From the NCBI RefSeq assembly GCF_000234665.1, contig NC_018324.1, forward strand, positions 3,154,731 through 3,218,730: a DNA stretch of 64,000 bases. The letters are read 5' to 3'. Position 1 is the stretch's first letter, and each line of letters starts with the position of its first letter. The notes below the pieces were generated by a model. That model was not told the DNA's origin. It did no database searches and saw nothing but the letters and a program-made list of their open reading frames with translations. Both the position numbers and the translations under genes were made by a program. The stretch comes from Leishmania mexicana MHOM/GT/2001/U1103. Taxonomy: Eukaryota; Euglenozoa; Kinetoplastea; Trypanosomatida; Trypanosomatidae. This document shows, in pieces, positions 60,804 to 64,000 of this stretch.

Positions 60804-63029
60804 GCGTTTCGTCCCGCATCCTCCAAATGCGTGCGTGTCGCCCGGATGTGATGGCTGCCATGTATGCCGTTCTGCAGGCCGCTGAAGGGCAGGCAGTCCG
60901 GTAGCACCTCCGACCTGGCGACACCTTCCTGGTAAAGGGTAGTGAGAGGTGGATGGACGAGAGCTGCGCGCCCGTGCTCTCACTGTACAGGACTGAGCGG
61001 TGCCGAACTCGAATGCCATCTCCACAGCAGCGCCGCGACGGTGTGTCGCCGACACCACGACAGCGTGCGCACAGGTGTGCCCCACCGATGCCTGCGTCAG
61101 GCTTTTGGCTGCGCGTGGTGCACCCGCGTGAAGGACGCTGCCGTGGCGTTACCGAAGGCCTGCATGTCTTGCACGTTGTGACGCGTCCTGGAACCGAGGA
61201 GGCACGCATGCGATGTTCTCCATTGCGTCCTCTGCTCTACCGCGCGGAGCTCTAGCAGGGTGCGGCGTACACACAGCCGTCATTGCGCTCCCGACGGACA
61301 CCGTCAACGGCTCCCCTCTACATGCATGCTTCGCTGGGAATGCCCTTGCCGCATAAAAAAATGGCTGCCTGGCTGCTTGCGTGCTTCGAGAGAAGTCTCC
61401 GTCGCTGCTGCGTTGGGGCGGGGGGGGCGTGTACCGTTGCTGCGAGGTGCTGCGACAGCAGCAGCAACGAAGACCGCTCCGGTGAAGTAAGCGAGGGCGA
61501 ACACCAGACGGGTCGGGGTAGCGCCGCGGAAAACGAAGCGTGAAAGGGCCGCCGTCTCCGTTCGTGTGCTCGCGCTCTGTGAAGTCTTTGCGCCCCACAA
61601 ATATTTGTCTTCGCCTGCGCCACTTTTATTCTTCTGCTTTCTTTTTTTTCCTTGCATATTTTCCGCTGCCCGCTGCCCGCTGGCGCACACACCGCTTCTC
61701 CCGCCTCCCGCCATTCTTTCTCGGTCTACTGTCTTGTGGCGCTTGTCTCTCTGCCTCTCTTCGTTCTCGCTCATTGGTCTGTGCACCGGAGCAGAGTTGA
61801 CGTACAGCTGCGCATGTGCATGTCTGTGTAGGCTTGTGTACGCGCGCGCTTGCGTGGCTTTGCTCTCTGCGCTGTACATCATCATCCCCAGAGCAGGGAA
61901 CATATGGCAAAAGAGGGAAGAAGAACGATCGCTGACATCGTCGTGCCATGAGGGTGCGCTCGCGAGATCGGTGAACTGAAAGTCCGATCATGGCAATGAT
62001 AGACAAAGGCGCACGCGAGAGAAGAGCATCCGGTAGAGACGCGGCTTCACCTGGTGTGTGGGATGGCTTCTCTGCACATCCGTGGCTTATGTGTGTCCGT
62101 GTGCACACGACTGTACTCTCACTCTCTTCTTCATTCCTTTGTAGAAACACCCACACGCATGCGTACATATACGTGCGGCGGCATCTGTTCTCACTGAGCA
62201 CCAACCCCCCGCTCATCCCGCTTCCTGTGCGCCGCTGAGCAGGCTCTGGCATTAGCGCCATAACACAGACACCCACGCACTAGAGCACCGACGCGAGAGA
62301 GCGTACCTTACCGGGCTCCTTCACGTGCACAATACCGCATGGGGCGTACCTAAGAAGGACGAATGGTGACGAATATCGCTTCTCTTGTCTTTTCCTGCCG
62401 CTGGCAAATGTGAGACAGCCCTCCCCCCTCTTTCCTCCCTCCTTTACTGGGAGACCGAAAGTGTTGGCCTCGTCGGCGTGGTGTTTGAGAGAGGTGCCCT
62501 GCACCGAGGGTAATACTGGGTTTCTTTTTCATGCGTTTACGTTGGCGGGCGAGATGGGAGGGGAGGCAGGAGGTCGCGCATCTCTCTACGCCCTGTAGAG
62601 AGAGGAGAGTGGGTGGGTGGGGGGGGTGCGGCGGCGGGTACTCTCCCCACACCTCAGCCACGACGCTTTTATACTGTCAACGATTTCCTATCGCTCCCTC
62701 GCCTTTTCACCGCAAAAGTGTGTCGCCCTCGTGTAAGGGGTGTTGTGGTGGTCTCCGCTATGCTTTCTTCGGGCTGCTTCTGTTCGCAGGACACGGTGGG
62801 TACATACATCTATGTATATATACATGTGTGTGCGTGCCGGACGTGTTAGCTTTCCTTCCCTCCCTCTTGTACTGGGGAGGATGTCGACTGGTTTTACTAC
62901 CTTGTCTGTGCGTTCAAGTCAGTCCCACCGCGTGGCCAGCCTCCCGATCATGTCCGCCACCGGGGTTGAGGGACATGACGGACGAGAGGATGGTTGGTGC
63001 TCTGCACCTTCGCAGAATGCATCCAACAC

Positions 63030-63055
63030 CACACACACACACACACACACACACA
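63030..63055 (+). repeat. CA dinucleotide repeat
   Basis: Thirteen CA units in intergenic sequence. Confidence 0.9.
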
Positions 63056-63440
63056 AGGCGCAGGCATTCGGCGAGAGCGGAATGCAAGATTGCGCTTCTC
63101 CGACCTCCCTGTCAGCGCTCAACTCGCTCTGTGGCGGCGCCCACAGCAGGTTCGCAAATGGGGATGGAGTCCCCGCATAGCTGAATAATGTGCCTTGCTC
63201 TTTCCTCCGTTCCTCTCTCCCACTTTCCCGGATTTTGCGCGACAGAGGGCGGGCATTATTCACTTAGTCAGGCACGTGCGCGTGGCGTCTTTGGAACGGC
63301 AACGAACAGCGACGCCATCAAAACAACAAAAACAACGACAGGCAGGGGAAAAAACGGTGAGGCCAGAGAAACCACCGCTTGTGGGAAGGAGGCGCTGGTT
63401 GCGCACAGGAGGTTGCACTCACGCACTGGCAGTGCTATCG

Positions 63441-63465
63441 CTATCCTAGCTCTACCTCTCTCCAG
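63441..63465 (+). promoter_or_regulatory. Probable polypyrimidine tract and splice acceptor of coatomer beta gene
   Basis: A C/T-rich stretch ends CTCTCTCCAG (AG 63464-63465), 76 nt before the ATG; a CA repeat (63494-63512) lies in the resulting 5' UTR. Confidence 0.5.
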
Positions 63466-63540
63466 CCTTCACGACCCCTCACAGCTGCGCGTGAACACAC
63501 ACACACACACACGTACACATACATACAAGCATCAAGCAAC

Positions 63541-64000
63541 ATGGCGGAGACAGCAGTGCCGAGTCAGGAGGAGAGCAGCACGCTGCTCGTCGGCGTGGGC
63601 AAGGCGGCCAGCGCCATGTCGTCAAAGGAAATCAAGAACGCACTGGAGAAAGGCGACACCACCGCCCGCGTGAATGCCCTCATGGCCATCATCCGCCTCC
63701 ACGTGAACGGCGAGCCGCAGAACTACCTGATCATGTCCGTCATCCGCTACATCACCCCCATCGATGACCACCTCATCAAGAAGCTCGTCTTGTACTTTTG
63801 GGAGGTGGTTGACAAGCGCGACGCAGACGGCAAACTCCTCTCTGTCATCATTCTCATCTGCAGCTTCCTGCGCAGTGACCTGCTCCACCCTAACGAGTAC
63901 GTGCGAGGCCTGACGCTGCGCTTCCTCTGTAAGGTGAATGAGGTGGAGCTGATCGAGCCGCTCGTGTCGGCAGTGGTGCAGAACCTGTCGCACAAGGTCG
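63541..64000 (+). CDS. Coatomer beta subunit (beta-COP), N-terminal part
   Basis: The frame opens at ATG 63541 and is still open at the window edge; 153 residues are visible. They match the start of the beta-COP adaptin-like solenoid: a stretch ending LEKGDTTARVNALMAIIRL, then a block with PIDDHLIKKLVLYFWEVVDK, the residues LLHPNEYVRGLTLRFLCKV (HPNEYVRG is a strong beta-COP landmark) and LIEPLVSAVVQNLSHKV. Beta-COP is part of the COPI coat for Golgi-to-ER and intra-Golgi transport. The full protein is usually about 900-950 aa, so most of the gene lies beyond the edge. The start is supported by the splice site and by family alignment. Confidence 0.94.
   Translation, partial: MAETAVPSQEESSTLLVGVGKAASAMSSKEIKNALEKGDTTARVNALMAIIRLHVNGEPQNYLIMSVIRYITPIDDHLIKKLVLYFWEVVDKRDADGKLLSVIILICSFLRSDLLHPNEYVRGLTLRFLCKVNEVELIEPLVSAVVQNLSHKV

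Larger units (their letters stand above)
60804..63540 (+). other. Intergenic region
   Basis: 2.7 kb without a supported gene. 60804-61357 is GC-rich ordinary-complexity sequence ending in an A run (see findings). Beyond lie T runs, CA at 63030-63055 and 63494-63512, and a C/T stretch with AG at 63464-63465 ahead of the coatomer gene. Confidence 0.55.

Noticed and set aside
60043..61209. A 388-codon minus-strand open frame across the kinase pseudogene
   Set aside because: The same antisense product appears opposite the intact kinase, so it only mirrors the kinase codons and then runs into adjacent sequence.
1..64000. tRNA, rRNA and snoRNA genes
   Set aside because: I looked for tRNA-like conserved boxes and obvious rRNA sequence and found none that I could support; short snoRNAs cannot be excluded by eye.

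Overview
The window looks like a piece of a Leishmania nuclear chromosome. Every convincing gene is intronless and lies on the + strand, as in one arm of a polycistronic unit. Coding sequence is GC-rich at third positions. Genes are separated by 1-4.5 kb of pyrimidine tracts, CA/TG microsatellites and AG sites typical of trans-splicing. The family content is trypanosomatid-specific: calpain-like proteins, small myristoylated proteins (SMPs) and SIDER2-like retroposons. The gene at 48073 reads as SMP-1. It matches what I know of the Leishmania chromosome 20 calpain/SMP locus, but I cannot fix the species.

From left to right: two large calpain-like proteins (1847-4078 and 7214-10531) have a conserved peptidase fold but lost catalytic residues. 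Two small SMP-like genes follow (11753, 14854). Next is an 8.3-kb gene for a raptor-like TORC1 subunit (18600-26855). Then come four more genes with the SMP/calpain domain I (DUF1935): 28177, which has a frame-disrupted coding-like tail, 32096 (826 aa), 36777 and 39953. A NAP/SET histone chaperone lies at 43955-44797. Two closely related SMPs (45721, and SMP-1 at 48073) end the cluster. After it come a thioredoxin-fold protein without the CxxC motif (52993), a protein kinase (56796), a frameshifted kinase pseudogene carrying a 677-bp tract identical to that kinase (59846-60803), and the 5' end of coatomer beta (63541 onward, cut by the window edge).

Ten genes share DUF1935. Eight of these begin Met-Gly and look like strong N-myristoylation substrates, four with an adjacent Cys3 for palmitoylation. 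This suggests an array of membrane-anchored cytoskeletal/flagellar proteins sorted by different acyl codes. Three copies of a ~443-bp SIDER2-like element sit in the probable 3' UTRs of three family members. Two of these copies differ at only two positions. They could act in post-transcriptional control and as direct repeats for recombination.

The most notable observations are the kinase identity tract bounded by frame breaks on both sides, the near-identical direct repeats, the DUF1935 gene whose C-terminal coding signal runs on past its stop in shifted frames, and the series of enzyme folds (two calpains, a raptor caspase-like domain, a thioredoxin) that have lost catalytic residues.
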